From: Methylomonas fluvii
GTDB lineage: Bacteria > Pseudomonadota > Gammaproteobacteria > Methylococcales > Methylomonadaceae
DNA: 64,000 nucleotides
Direction: 5' to 3'
Assembly (NCBI RefSeq): GCF_014850975.1
Contig: NZ_JACXST010000002.1
Coordinates: 1,054,001-1,118,000 of the forward strand
Shown: in pieces, positions 48,150-56,117 of the stretch
Layout: each line of letters opens with the position of its first letter
How positions within the stretch are numbered: position 1 is the stretch's first letter
Program-made: the position numbers and the translations under genes
Notes under the pieces: model-generated
The model's input: only the letters and a program-made list of their open reading frames with translations
Told to the model about the DNA's origin: nothing
Database searches by the model: none

Positions 48150-49874
48150 TTATTCTTTATTGCGAGTAACCCAAACCGAATCGAGATTAAGGGTTTTCTT
48201 GATTTTCGCCGCGTAAGCCGCCGCTTCGTACTGGGTTTTAAAACCATCCACAAATAAGCGATACCAGTTTTCGCCCTTGGATTCGGTTTTGACTACCTTG
48301 GCCGGCACACCCTTGCCCGCGAACTCTTGGGCTTTGCTCTTGGCGTACCAATCCTGTTTAAACGCAATTAAATTGACCGCCCAATTTTCCTCGACCGGTT
48401 CCGGCTTTTTCTTTTCCGGCTTAGAGGCCGGCGCGGCAGCTTGCGCTCGACCTTTTTCCAAGGCGCTAACCTTGTTTTGCAAGGCTTCTATGGTTGCGCC
48501 GATTTGCATGATCTGGCTGCTGATTTCCGTAGAAGGCTTGGCCTGATCGCCGTTGGCTTTTGCCGCACCCGGATCAGTATGCCCAGCCTTACTTAATTCC
48601 GCGATCTGAGTTGCCATCACACCATTGCTGACCGTCAATTCATCCAACTGTTTGCGCAACATTTCCTTGTCCGCGGCATCGCTGGTAGGCGCAGCATTCA
48701 CTTGTTCCTGCAATTTCCCGATAATAGTCACCAACTCGCCGACTTGCGACTTGGCAATCATGCCTTGAATGCCTAACCCAGTGCCAATCAGCAGCGCCGC
48801 CGCCGCTATGCCATTCGCCACATAGGCAGCTACCGGCTTTTTCGCCGCCAAGGCCTCCAATGCCCGCTTGGTTTTCTTTTGTTCGGTCTGCACGCTTTCC
48901 AGACTATCCAGACAACCCAGCAGCTCATTTTTACCCGCCGCCTCGGTTAGATCGTGGCGAATCTGCTGCTGATGCTTCTTAAGGTCGACGATATTCCGAT
49001 TCAAAGCAGCAATTTCGCTACTATGATCGATGACTTGTACCGGCGGCACCGGGTTTGCTTGAACTTGCTCGACCGCAAGGGCAATCGGCGCTGTTTCCGC
49101 CTCGTTACTCTGGACAACGACTAATTCTTCCTCGCTGTCTTGCTCACTGACCGCTGCCGCCAATATCGAATCCAAATCTGGCTCCGTTTCCGGCGCGCTT
49201 GGTTGGACGCTGTTATCGGGTTCTTCCAAATCGGCGAACTCGTCGACAATTGGCGTTGCCGCTGGTGCATATTCGTCATCAGCCGAAATATCGAAATCCG
49301 CAATTAGAAAATCGGCATTACCGCCTGCTAAGTCAGCGTCATCGGAAAACTCGTCTATTTCGGCCATATTTTCCAGGTCGTCCACCGTGGTGTCCGGCAA
49401 ACCCACCACGGCCACCGGAGCATCCTCCGCAAAATCATCGATTTGACCGACTCGCTCTAACTCTGCGACTTCTTCAAACACATCATCAACCGACAATTCT
49501 AAAGGGGCCTGCTGATTTTCGACATCGACGATGTCGGCAAGCTCGTCGTCAACTACTTGCTGCTCGAGTCGGGGATTAATACCTAAATCAACCTCCAAAT
49601 CGTCGCCAAACTCATCAATATCATCTGCTAAACTCGATGCAACCTTGGGTTCATTCGCACTCAGCAATTCATCGATATCCGCAAACTCGTCGATTTCCTG
49701 TTGTGCTTCTGGCTCGAATGTCTCGTCGCCCACCAGCAAACGGTCAATCGCTTCGTCATCATCTATCGTGCCAACCTGTTGTTCGGAGGGATCACCAATA
49801 TTGAGCATGGCATCCAGATCGTCGGCAAACGCATCCAAGGTTTTTTTATTTTTACTAGCAGTCGATTCAGCCAT
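48150..49874 (-). CDS. SPOR-domain membrane protein with repeated acidic motif
   Basis: 574 residues. A long acidic cytosolic N-terminus (1-270) carries six copies of a short motif (I/L/V)D-x-F-(A/G/S)-(D/E): residues 13-18, 61-66, 86-91, 145-150, 173-178 and 210-215. Then come a coiled-coil-like stretch, a membrane segment near 350-375 (YVANGIAAAALLIGTGLGIQ), more heptad-like sequence and a C-terminal SPOR domain (about 490-574, WAVNLIAFKQDWYAKSKAQE and WYRLFVDGFKTQYEAAAYA). SPOR domains bind denuded septal peptidoglycan, which suggests a cell-division or envelope role. Confidence 0.85.
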   Translation of the reverse strand: MAESTASKNKKTLDAFADDLDAMLNIGDPSEQQVGTIDDDEAIDRLLVGDETFEPEAQQEIDEFADIDELLSANEPKVASSLADDIDEFGDDLEVDLGINPRLEQQVVDDELADIVDVENQQAPLELSVDDVFEEVAELERVGQIDDFAEDAPVAVVGLPDTTVDDLENMAEIDEFSDDADLAGGNADFLIADFDISADDEYAPAATPIVDEFADLEEPDNSVQPSAPETEPDLDSILAAAVSEQDSEEELVVVQSNEAETAPIALAVEQVQANPVPPVQVIDHSSEIAALNRNIVDLKKHQQQIRHDLTEAAGKNELLGCLDSLESVQTEQKKTKRALEALAAKKPVAAYVANGIAAAALLIGTGLGIQGMIAKSQVGELVTIIGKLQEQVNAAPTSDAADKEMLRKQLDELTVSNGVMATQIAELSKAGHTDPGAAKANGDQAKPSTEISSQIMQIGATIEALQNKVSALEKGRAQAAAPASKPEKKKPEPVEENWAVNLIAFKQDWYAKSKAQEFAGKGVPAKVVKTESKGENWYRLFVDGFKTQYEAAAYAAKIKKTLNLDSVWVTRNKE

Positions 49875-49937
49875 GTTTTTTCTCGTTTAAGCTGCACATA
49901 GTTCAGCAAATCCTGATTCGCAGAGCAGCACAAAATA

Positions 49938-50675
49938 TCATTTAAGCGCAGTGACCAAGGCATTGACCTCCATGCGTTGCTGCAATTCGATGTCCCGAAA
50001 ACCCACCTCAGCCATCTGCGCCAACGCGACGGATTCGCGCATCACGTGATTTTCCGACTCGTCGTTAAACAGATGGACTATCCAATGTTCGAGTAAATCC
50101 AACCGGTTGATATCGGTCAACACCTTAAAGTAGCCGCCGACTTCTCGCTGTATGCTGCGGGTATGCGCGCTAATATCATCCAAGGCATAACGGTCGCCAT
50201 TGACGAATTTTCCACCCGGCTTTAATACCCGATATATTTCTGCCAACACTTGCCGCCGGTAATCGCTATGGAAATTATGCAAAGTGTATGCCGACGCCAA
50301 AATATCGACGCTGTCACTCGCTAATCCCTGCAACGCCGTCAGCGCATCCTCACCGGAAAAACGCAATCTGCCTGCGGCAACCCAGTCCCGCAAACTCTGT
50401 TTCGCCTGGTTTTGCATGGTGGGTTCGTTATCGTTACTCAATATATTTAGGTTATCCGCAGCAGACAGGATCGCCAGGGTGGTGATACCCGTGCCGCCCC
50501 CGAGCTCAACCACTGTCTGCGGGGTGCCCTGCTTCTCACAGTAGGTGCCAACAATTTCACCGACTAAGCGACTCATTTCCGTCGCAAATGGGCAGATCAA
50601 ATTTAACATTTGATATTCTTGGCCAATCACGCTGGAGAACATCGCATCGAAGCGTTTTTCGACTGTCATGATCAA
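49938..50675 (-). CDS. Class I SAM-dependent methyltransferase
   Basis: 245 residues. Motif I is VVELGGGTGITTLAIL (glycine-rich SAM loop), followed by an acidic LSNDNEPTM end of beta-2, SGEDALTALQGL, and DILASAYTLHNF, then the RVLKPGGKFVNGDRYALDD post-motif block. Substrate cannot be predicted. Its start overlaps the DUF1244 gene stop by 4 bases, so the two are coupled. Confidence 0.8.
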   Translation of the reverse strand: MIMTVEKRFDAMFSSVIGQEYQMLNLICPFATEMSRLVGEIVGTYCEKQGTPQTVVELGGGTGITTLAILSAADNLNILSNDNEPTMQNQAKQSLRDWVAAGRLRFSGEDALTALQGLASDSVDILASAYTLHNFHSDYRRQVLAEIYRVLKPGGKFVNGDRYALDDISAHTRSIQREVGGYFKVLTDINRLDLLEHWIVHLFNDESENHVMRESVALAQMAEVGFRDIELQQRMEVNALVTALK

Positions 50676-50977
50676 GATTGTGCTTTCAATTTTTGTTTTG
50701 CGTCATACGCTGCCAGTTGCTCAGGAGTGGCCTCGCGTTGATATTTGTCTTTCCATTCGCTGTAGGGCATACCGTAGACAATCTCGCGCGCTTGCTCGTA
50801 ATTGATGTCAATTTCGCGCTCGGCTGCCGCAGCTGCATACCATTTAGCCAGGCAATTCCGGCAGAAATCGGCGAGCACCATCAGTTCGATATTTTGCACT
50901 TCGGTATGCTGTTGCAAATGGGCCAGCAATTGTCTGAAAGCAGCAGCTTCCAGCTCGACGTTATTGGACTGAATCAT
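50672..50977 (-). CDS. DUF1244 domain protein
   Basis: 101 residues from the ATG at 50977, which has an AAAGGAGG site 5 bases upstream; the open frame to 51043 lacks one. The block VLADFCRNCLAKWY followed by EIVYGMPYSEWKDKYQ matches DUF1244, a small conserved proteobacterial family with an invariant cysteine pair. Function not known. Next to a methyltransferase, as an overlapping two-gene operon. Confidence 0.88.
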   Translation of the reverse strand: MIQSNNVELEAAAFRQLLAHLQQHTEVQNIELMVLADFCRNCLAKWYAAAAAEREIDINYEQAREIVYGMPYSEWKDKYQREATPEQLAAYDAKQKLKAQS

Positions 50978-51089
50978 GAAATCCTCCTTTAAAACCGGCA
51001 TTTTAGCAGCAAAGCCGTTAGGCTCATGTACAATTGCAGCCAAAGATTCTACAATGAACTAATTGATACTTGGGCTCTAATCGCGCTTT

Positions 51090-51419
51090 GTGAACACAAT
51101 ACACAGTTCATCCTTGGCTTTTTATCCGGTCGGCTACAACCAGCCGAGAGCCGTACGGCCCGATAATAATCTTGAACAAAAACAGAAGCCTAATAGCGAC
51201 GAGACCGGGATACCTCGGCAGAGTCCTGATTTACCTAAAACCTCGTCAACCGCTCAAATCAAGGCCGCTTTGGCGGACAACGGGTTGACGGTAAGCAATA
51301 ACGACCAGCCAAGTAATTCGCGCACCTTGAAAGCATTGAACGCCTACACAGAAAACCGCAATCAACCCGCTCAAAACCGGGTTGCCGAGATGATTTCCGG
51401 TATCGATCTTTACGTCTAA
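51090..51419 (+). CDS. Hypothetical protein
   Basis: 109 residues from a GTG at 51090. Rich in Asn, Gln, Pro and Ser, with low predicted structure in residues 20-70 and a helical C-terminus (AYTENRNQPAQNRVAEMISGIDLYV). No family recognised; the ending resembles small proteins found next to yciB in related bacteria. It diverges from the DUF1244 operon and precedes yciB by 27 bases. Confidence 0.55.
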   Translation: MNTIHSSSLAFYPVGYNQPRAVRPDNNLEQKQKPNSDETGIPRQSPDLPKTSSTAQIKAALADNGLTVSNNDQPSNSRTLKALNAYTENRNQPAQNRVAEMISGIDLYV

Positions 51420-51446
51420 CCTCCCTCCCATCTTTCAACGTCAATC

Positions 51447-51989
51447 ATGAAACCGCTTTTAGAGTTTTTCCCAATCGTTCTATTTTTTGTCGCTTATAAA
51501 CTGTACGACATTTACATTGCCACTGCCGTCGTAATCGCCGCCACAGTTGTGCAGGTCATCAGCTATTGGCTGCTATATCGAAAAGTGGAAACCATGCGGT
51601 GGATTACGCTGGGACTGATTTTGGTCATGGGTGGTGCGACGCTTTATTTACAAGACGAACAGTTTATTAAATGGAAATTGACCATTATTGAGTGGCTATT
51701 CGGCGGTGCATTTTTAGTCAGCCAATTCGTTGGCAAAAAGACTTTCATAGAACGCATGATGGGCGCAAACCTGGAATTGCCTGATCGCATCTGGAAACGC
51801 CTTAACATGAGCTGGTCCATGTTTTTTATCGGAGTCGGCTGTTTAAATTTGTACGTAATGGCGAACTACAGCACCGACGACTGGGTCAGTTTTAAAACTT
51901 TCGGTGTTCCCGGCCTGATGCTTATTTTTATTGCCGTACAAATAGTGTTCTTGTATAAGTTTATTCCCGCACCAGAGGCTAAAGAATAA
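51447..51989 (+). CDS. yciB: Inner membrane septation protein YciB/IspZ
   Basis: 180 residues, all membrane-spanning: [27 protein letters not shown], then about five helices. The family motif around [23 protein letters not shown] is present. YciB affects septum and envelope synthesis. The stop overlaps the yciI start by one base and it heads the run yciB-yciI-bolA-ppiC. Confidence 0.94.
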   Translation: MKPLLEFFPIVLFFVAYKLYDIYIATAVVIAATVVQVISYWLLYRKVETMRWITLGLILVMGGATLYLQDEQFIKWKLTIIEWLFGGAFLVSQFVGKKTFIERMMGANLELPDRIWKRLNMSWSMFFIGVGCLNLYVMANYSTDDWVSFKTFGVPGLMLIFIAVQIVFLYKFIPAPEAKE

Positions 51990-52291
51990 TGTTATATGCC
52001 ATCATGGCCGAAGATGTCGTGGGCAGCCTGAGTAATCGCTTGGCCGCCCGTCCCCAGCATCTGCAACGATTAACCGTATTACAAAACCAAGGCCGCTTGG
52101 TATTGGCGGGACCGCATCCTGCGATAGATAGTGAAAACCCCGGCGATGCCGGATTTAGCGGCAGCCTGATTGTTGCCGAGTTTGCCAGTCAGCAGGATGC
52201 TCAAGACTGGGCCGATGCCGATCCTTATATCTCCGCGGGCGTGTATGCTCGTGTTACCGTTAAACCATTCAAACAAGTATTTCCCCAATGA
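51989..52291 (+). CDS. yciI: YciI family protein
   Basis: 100 residues with a ferredoxin-like alpha-beta pattern: [35 protein letters not shown] and a C-terminal [16 protein letters not shown]. The conserved histidine of YciI is in RPQHLQR and the aspartate in DWADADPY. Enzymatic role unsettled. Overlaps its neighbours by 1 and 4 bases. Confidence 0.92.
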   Translation: MLYAIMAEDVVGSLSNRLAARPQHLQRLTVLQNQGRLVLAGPHPAIDSENPGDAGFSGSLIVAEFASQQDAQDWADADPYISAGVYARVTVKPFKQVFPQ

Positions 52292-52551
52292 CAGCCGACC
52301 ATATCAGACAGAAGCTGGAAGAAGCTTTTAAGCCAGAATTAATCGAAATCATCGACCATAGCGCCGCGCACGCCGGTCACGCCGGCAACAAAGGCGGCGG
52401 TCATTTCCATGTCACTCTCATATCCACTCAATTTGAAGGTAAATCACTGGTGCAAAGACATCAGATGGTTTATCAAGCTTTGGGCGACATGATGAAGGAT
52501 GAAATCCATGCCCTGGGCATTAACGCCTTAACCCCCTCTGAAAACAGCTAA
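52288..52551 (+). CDS. BolA family protein
   Basis: 87 residues. BolA fold with [22 protein letters not shown], the conserved histidine-rich loop, and [23 protein letters not shown]. BolA proteins work with monothiol glutaredoxins in Fe-S cluster and iron handling. The start overlaps yciI by 4 bases. Confidence 0.93.
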   Translation: MTADHIRQKLEEAFKPELIEIIDHSAAHAGHAGNKGGGHFHVTLISTQFEGKSLVQRHQMVYQALGDMMKDEIHALGINALTPSENS

Positions 52552-52565
52552 AGGAAATTCTTAAG

Positions 52566-53546
52566 ATGAAACTGAAACTTATTCCCCTGATACTAGCCAG
52601 TAGCGTATTGTTACCCGGTTGCTTCGAAGAAAAAGCCAAGGAAGCTGCCGCACCAGCAGCACCGACTGTCAGCAAAGAGGACGCGGTTGCTTCGGTTAAC
52701 GGCACCTATATCAGCAAGAAAACTTTGGAAACCTTGGAAAAAGAAATTGCAGAACGCAGCCAAGGCCAAACATTCCCAAAAGAACAGCTATTGGAAGAAC
52801 TGATTCAACGCGAATTGCTGATTCAACAAGCAGTGCAAAAACAACTGGATAAATCGCCGGAAGTAATCGAACGCATGGCAACCGTGAGAAACTCCTTGCT
52901 GTCGCAAGCAGCGTTACAAGATTACCTGAAAGCCAACCCGGTCACCGACGAAGAAATCAAAGCGGAATATGACTCGAAAATGGCTAATATGGGCAGCGAA
53001 TACAAAGCACGTCACATTTTGGTTAAAACCGAAGACGAAGCAAAAAAGCTGATCGCGGAACTCGAAAAAGGTGGCGATTTTACCGCGCTGGCTAAAAAGC
53101 ACTCTATTGATCCGATGGGCTCCGAAGGTGGCGATTTAGGTTGGTTTACCGCCGACCGTATGGTCCCGCCATTCTCTGAAGCAGTAGTTGCACTGGAGAA
53201 CGGCAAATTCAGCAAAACACCGGTTCAAACCCAATTTGGCTGGCACGTGATTCTGCGCGAAGAGTCCAGAGCTTTGACACCACCACCATTTGATTCAGTC
53301 AAAGAACAAATTCGTCCAATGTTACAGCGCCAAAAAGCGCAAGCCATGATCGAAAACTTGCGTAAAAACGCCAAAGTTGAAGTCTTGCTGCCGCCGACAC
53401 CGCCAAAGCAAGAAGAGGCTCAACCAGCAGCGCCAGCTGATCAGGCTGCACCAGCACCTGCTGCGGAGGTCACTCCGGCCGAACCAGCCAGCGCCGCGCC
53501 AAACCCAGACGTAAAACCCACCGAACCTGCGGCTACAGCTAAATAA
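52566..53546 (+). CDS. Peptidyl-prolyl isomerase, parvulin-type lipoprotein
   Basis: 326 residues. Lipoprotein signal peptide with lipobox LPGC, C19 being the lipidation site. A SurA_N-like helical region (about 40-130) precedes a parvulin domain (about 140-240): YKARHILVKTEDEAKKLIA, FTALAKKHSIDPMGSEGGDLG and FGWHVILREES. The final 55 residues are an Ala/Pro/Glu-rich tail, probably unstructured. It likely assists folding at the inner or outer membrane. Last gene of the yciB run, closed by a terminator. Confidence 0.9.
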   Translation: MKLKLIPLILASSVLLPGCFEEKAKEAAAPAAPTVSKEDAVASVNGTYISKKTLETLEKEIAERSQGQTFPKEQLLEELIQRELLIQQAVQKQLDKSPEVIERMATVRNSLLSQAALQDYLKANPVTDEEIKAEYDSKMANMGSEYKARHILVKTEDEAKKLIAELEKGGDFTALAKKHSIDPMGSEGGDLGWFTADRMVPPFSEAVVALENGKFSKTPVQTQFGWHVILREESRALTPPPFDSVKEQIRPMLQRQKAQAMIENLRKNAKVEVLLPPTPPKQEEAQPAAPADQAAPAPAAEVTPAEPASAAPNPDVKPTEPAATAK

Positions 53547-53556
53547 CGCATACAAA

Positions 53557-53585
53557 ACAGGGCGGTCCAACCGCCCTGTCTTTTT
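53557..53585 (+). terminator. Terminator after ppiC-type gene
   Basis: ACAGGGCGGT (53557-53566) pairs perfectly with ACCGCCCTGT (53570-53579) across a 3-base loop; a C then TTTTT follow. Strong intrinsic terminator. Confidence 0.92.
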
Positions 53586-53637
53586 GCAGCATAAGTCTTA
53601 ATTTCTTATATTGCTATAAGGTCGGATAACTAAATAA

Positions 53638-53841
53638 CTATGCCGCTTGGACTTGAGCTTGGGCGTGCATCTTCCGATTCTGCGTATTTTCATCCAGCAA
53701 AGCTTTAATACTGGCTGTGCATTTTCCACATACACCGCCTGCACCCGTGCACTGCATCAGCTGCCTGCGATTACATACACCTTGACTAATTGCCTGCGTA
53801 ACCTGCCTATCGGTGACCGCTTTACACACACATACGTACAT
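53638..53841 (-). CDS. bfd: Bacterioferritin-associated ferredoxin
   Basis: 67 residues. The 2Fe-2S cluster cysteines are at 4, 6, 38 and 41: MYVCVCKAVTDRQV and CTGAGGVCGKCTAS. Bfd reduces bacterioferritin to release iron under starvation. Alone in its transcript, with a Fur box just upstream, which fits iron repression. Confidence 0.93.
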   Translation of the reverse strand: MYVCVCKAVTDRQVTQAISQGVCNRRQLMQCTGAGGVCGKCTASIKALLDENTQNRKMHAQAQVQAA

Positions 53842-53870
53842 AACACCCTCTCTTAAATCATATGCACATT

Positions 53871-53889
53871 AATGATAACAATTATCATT
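53871..53889 (-). promoter_or_regulatory. Fur box upstream of bfd
   Basis: The palindrome AATGATAACAATTATCATT lies 30 bases before the bfd ATG and is close to the 19-base Fur consensus; the arms match except for the central bases. It predicts repression of bfd by Fur with iron. Confidence 0.85.
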
Positions 53890-54076
53890 TAAAAGTAAAG
53901 CATCCACCATCACATTTTTTCCACTCGAACTTCCCAAACTAATCAGAGTCCGAAGATGCAATTACCTTGCTTTGCTTAGGAAATACGCGGGATTGAGGCA
54001 CGAACCCGAATTGCAAATCCAGGTTTGTTCATGATTAAATAGGACGATAACCTTTTCGTCATTTATTACAGAGCCA

Positions 54077-54556
54077 ATGATGCAAGACTATCAAACCCAA
54101 AAACCCACCGTCTTGGAAATACTGGACACTCATCAAGCGATGCCGGGTAATCTGCTGCCCATTCTGCATGGTATTCAGGACACGCTGGGCTACATCCCGC
54201 CGGCCGCCGTAGTAGACATTGCCAAATCGCTCAATCTTTCCCAAGCGGAAGTCCACGGGGTTATTAGTTTTTATCATTACTTCCGGGAGACACCGCCCGG
54301 AGATCACACGATAAGGATTTGCCGGGCCGAATCATGCCAAGCCATGAACGGTAAAGCATTGGAAGCCCATGCTAAACAACAGCTTGGCATCGATTTTCAC
54401 GAAACAACAGCCGACGGAATTTTTTCATTGGAACCTGTTTATTGTTTGGGTAACTGCGCTTGTTCGCCATCAATCACGATAGACGACGAGGTGATTGGTC
54501 GCGTCACAACTGAAAAATTTGATCGCTTGCTAGCCACTTATAAAGGTGCCAAATAA
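54077..54556 (+). CDS. fdsG: NAD-dependent formate dehydrogenase, gamma subunit
   Basis: 159 residues, homologous to NuoE. It holds a 2Fe-2S cluster with cysteines in RICRAESCQAM and YCLGNCAC. It begins with VLEILDTHQAMPGNLLPILH. It forms the electron-input diaphorase with FdsB. First gene of fdsGBACD, overlapping fdsB by one base. Formate oxidation to CO2 with NAD+ is the last C1 oxidation step in methanotrophs. Confidence 0.94.
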   Translation: MMQDYQTQKPTVLEILDTHQAMPGNLLPILHGIQDTLGYIPPAAVVDIAKSLNLSQAEVHGVISFYHYFRETPPGDHTIRICRAESCQAMNGKALEAHAKQQLGIDFHETTADGIFSLEPVYCLGNCACSPSITIDDEVIGRVTTEKFDRLLATYKGAK

Positions 54557-56097
54557 TGACACGCGTATTCATTTCCCGTGATTCCACCGCACTGTCCCTG
54601 GGTGCTGAACAAGTTGCCACGGCCTTGGAACAACAAGCTGCCAGCAAAGGCCTATCAGCCGAAATCGTCCGCAATGGCTCTCGCGGATTGTTTTGGCTGG
54701 AACCCCTAGTGGAAGTCGAAACCAGCCAAGGCAGAGTTGCCTATGGCCCTGTACAAGTAGAAGATGTGGCATCTTTACTCGACGCAGGCCTACTGGATGG
54801 CAAGCAAAATCCGCTTTATTTAGGCAACATTGAAGAAATAGCTTATTTCAAAAATCAAAATCGTCTTACCTTCGCCCGTGTCGGCTTAACAGACCCGGTC
54901 AACATCGAAGACTATTTGGCTCACGATGGGTACCGTGGCCTGAAAAACGCGCTGGCTTTGCAAGCCACCGAGATCGTCAAGCAGGTCACTGACTCGGGCC
55001 TGCGTGGTCGTGGCGGCGCCGCGTTTCCGACAGGCATAAAATGGAACACGGTGTTAAACGCCCCTGCGGACCAAAAATACATTGTCTGTAACGCTGACGA
55101 AGGCGACTCCGGCACATTCTCCGACAGGATGATCATGGAAGGCGACCCCTTCGTTTTGATCGAAGGCATGACAATCGCTGGCCTCGCCGTTGGAGCTACT
55201 CAAGGTTATATCTATCTGCGCGTCGAATACCCACACGCCAAGATCGCCCTTAATCAAGCCATCGAAGCGGCGTACAAAAACGGTTATTTGGGCGAAAACA
55301 TCCAAAACAGCGGTAAAACCTTCCACCTGGAAGTACGAAGCGGCGCCGGTGCCTATATTTGCGGCGAAGAAACCTCCTTATTGGAAAGCTTGGAAGGTAA
55401 ACGCGGATTGGTCCGTTTTAAGCCGCCACTTCCCGCTATCGTTGGCCTGTTCGGCAAACCCACCATCGTCAACAATGTCATTTCGTTGGCCTCGATTCCG
55501 GTGATCCTGGACAAAGGCGGCGAATATTATAAAAACTACGGCATGGGGCGTTCACGCGGCACCCTGCCTCTACAACTTGCTGGAAATATCAAGCACCCCG
55601 GTCTGTTTGAGGTCGCTTTCGGCATGACACTGCGTGAACTGCTTTACGACTACGGCGGCGGCTCCGCTAGCGGTCGACCGATACGCGCGGTGCAGGTCGG
55701 CGGCCCATTGGGCGCTTACTTACATGAAGGCCAATTCGATACCCCGCTCGATTATGAAGCCTTCGCGGCCATATCGGCGGTATTGGGCCATGGCGGCATC
55801 GTCGTGCATGACGACACCGTCAATATGGCGGATATGGCGCGCTACGCGATGGAATTTTGCGTGGAAGAATCCTGCGGCAAATGCACACCTTGCCGGATCG
55901 GATCGACACGCGGCGTCGAAGTGATAGACCGCATCGTCGACGGTGCGCAAAAGGAGAAAAACACCGTGTTGTTGCGCGACTTGTGTGACACCATGACTTA
56001 CGGATCTTTGTGTGCGATGGGCGGCATGACACCTTTCCCGGTGTTGAGCGCGCTGAATCATTTCCCTGAAGACTTTGGCCTCACCGCCAAAGCCTGA
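54556..56097 (+). CDS. fdsB: NAD-dependent formate dehydrogenase, beta subunit
   Basis: 513 residues. NuoF-like: FMN/NAD binding region GLRGRGGAAFPTGIKW, CNADEGDSGTFSDR, and YICGEETSLLESLEGKRG, then the 4Fe-4S site ESCGKCTPCRIGSTRG near residue 440. N-terminal 100 residues correspond to the thioredoxin-like fused part. Passes electrons from the FdsA clusters to NAD+. Confidence 0.96.
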   Translation: MTRVFISRDSTALSLGAEQVATALEQQAASKGLSAEIVRNGSRGLFWLEPLVEVETSQGRVAYGPVQVEDVASLLDAGLLDGKQNPLYLGNIEEIAYFKNQNRLTFARVGLTDPVNIEDYLAHDGYRGLKNALALQATEIVKQVTDSGLRGRGGAAFPTGIKWNTVLNAPADQKYIVCNADEGDSGTFSDRMIMEGDPFVLIEGMTIAGLAVGATQGYIYLRVEYPHAKIALNQAIEAAYKNGYLGENIQNSGKTFHLEVRSGAGAYICGEETSLLESLEGKRGLVRFKPPLPAIVGLFGKPTIVNNVISLASIPVILDKGGEYYKNYGMGRSRGTLPLQLAGNIKHPGLFEVAFGMTLRELLYDYGGGSASGRPIRAVQVGGPLGAYLHEGQFDTPLDYEAFAAISAVLGHGGIVVHDDTVNMADMARYAMEFCVEESCGKCTPCRIGSTRGVEVIDRIVDGAQKEKNTVLLRDLCDTMTYGSLCAMGGMTPFPVLSALNHFPEDFGLTAKA

Positions 56098-56117
56098 TCG
56101 ATTACCAGGAGATAAAT

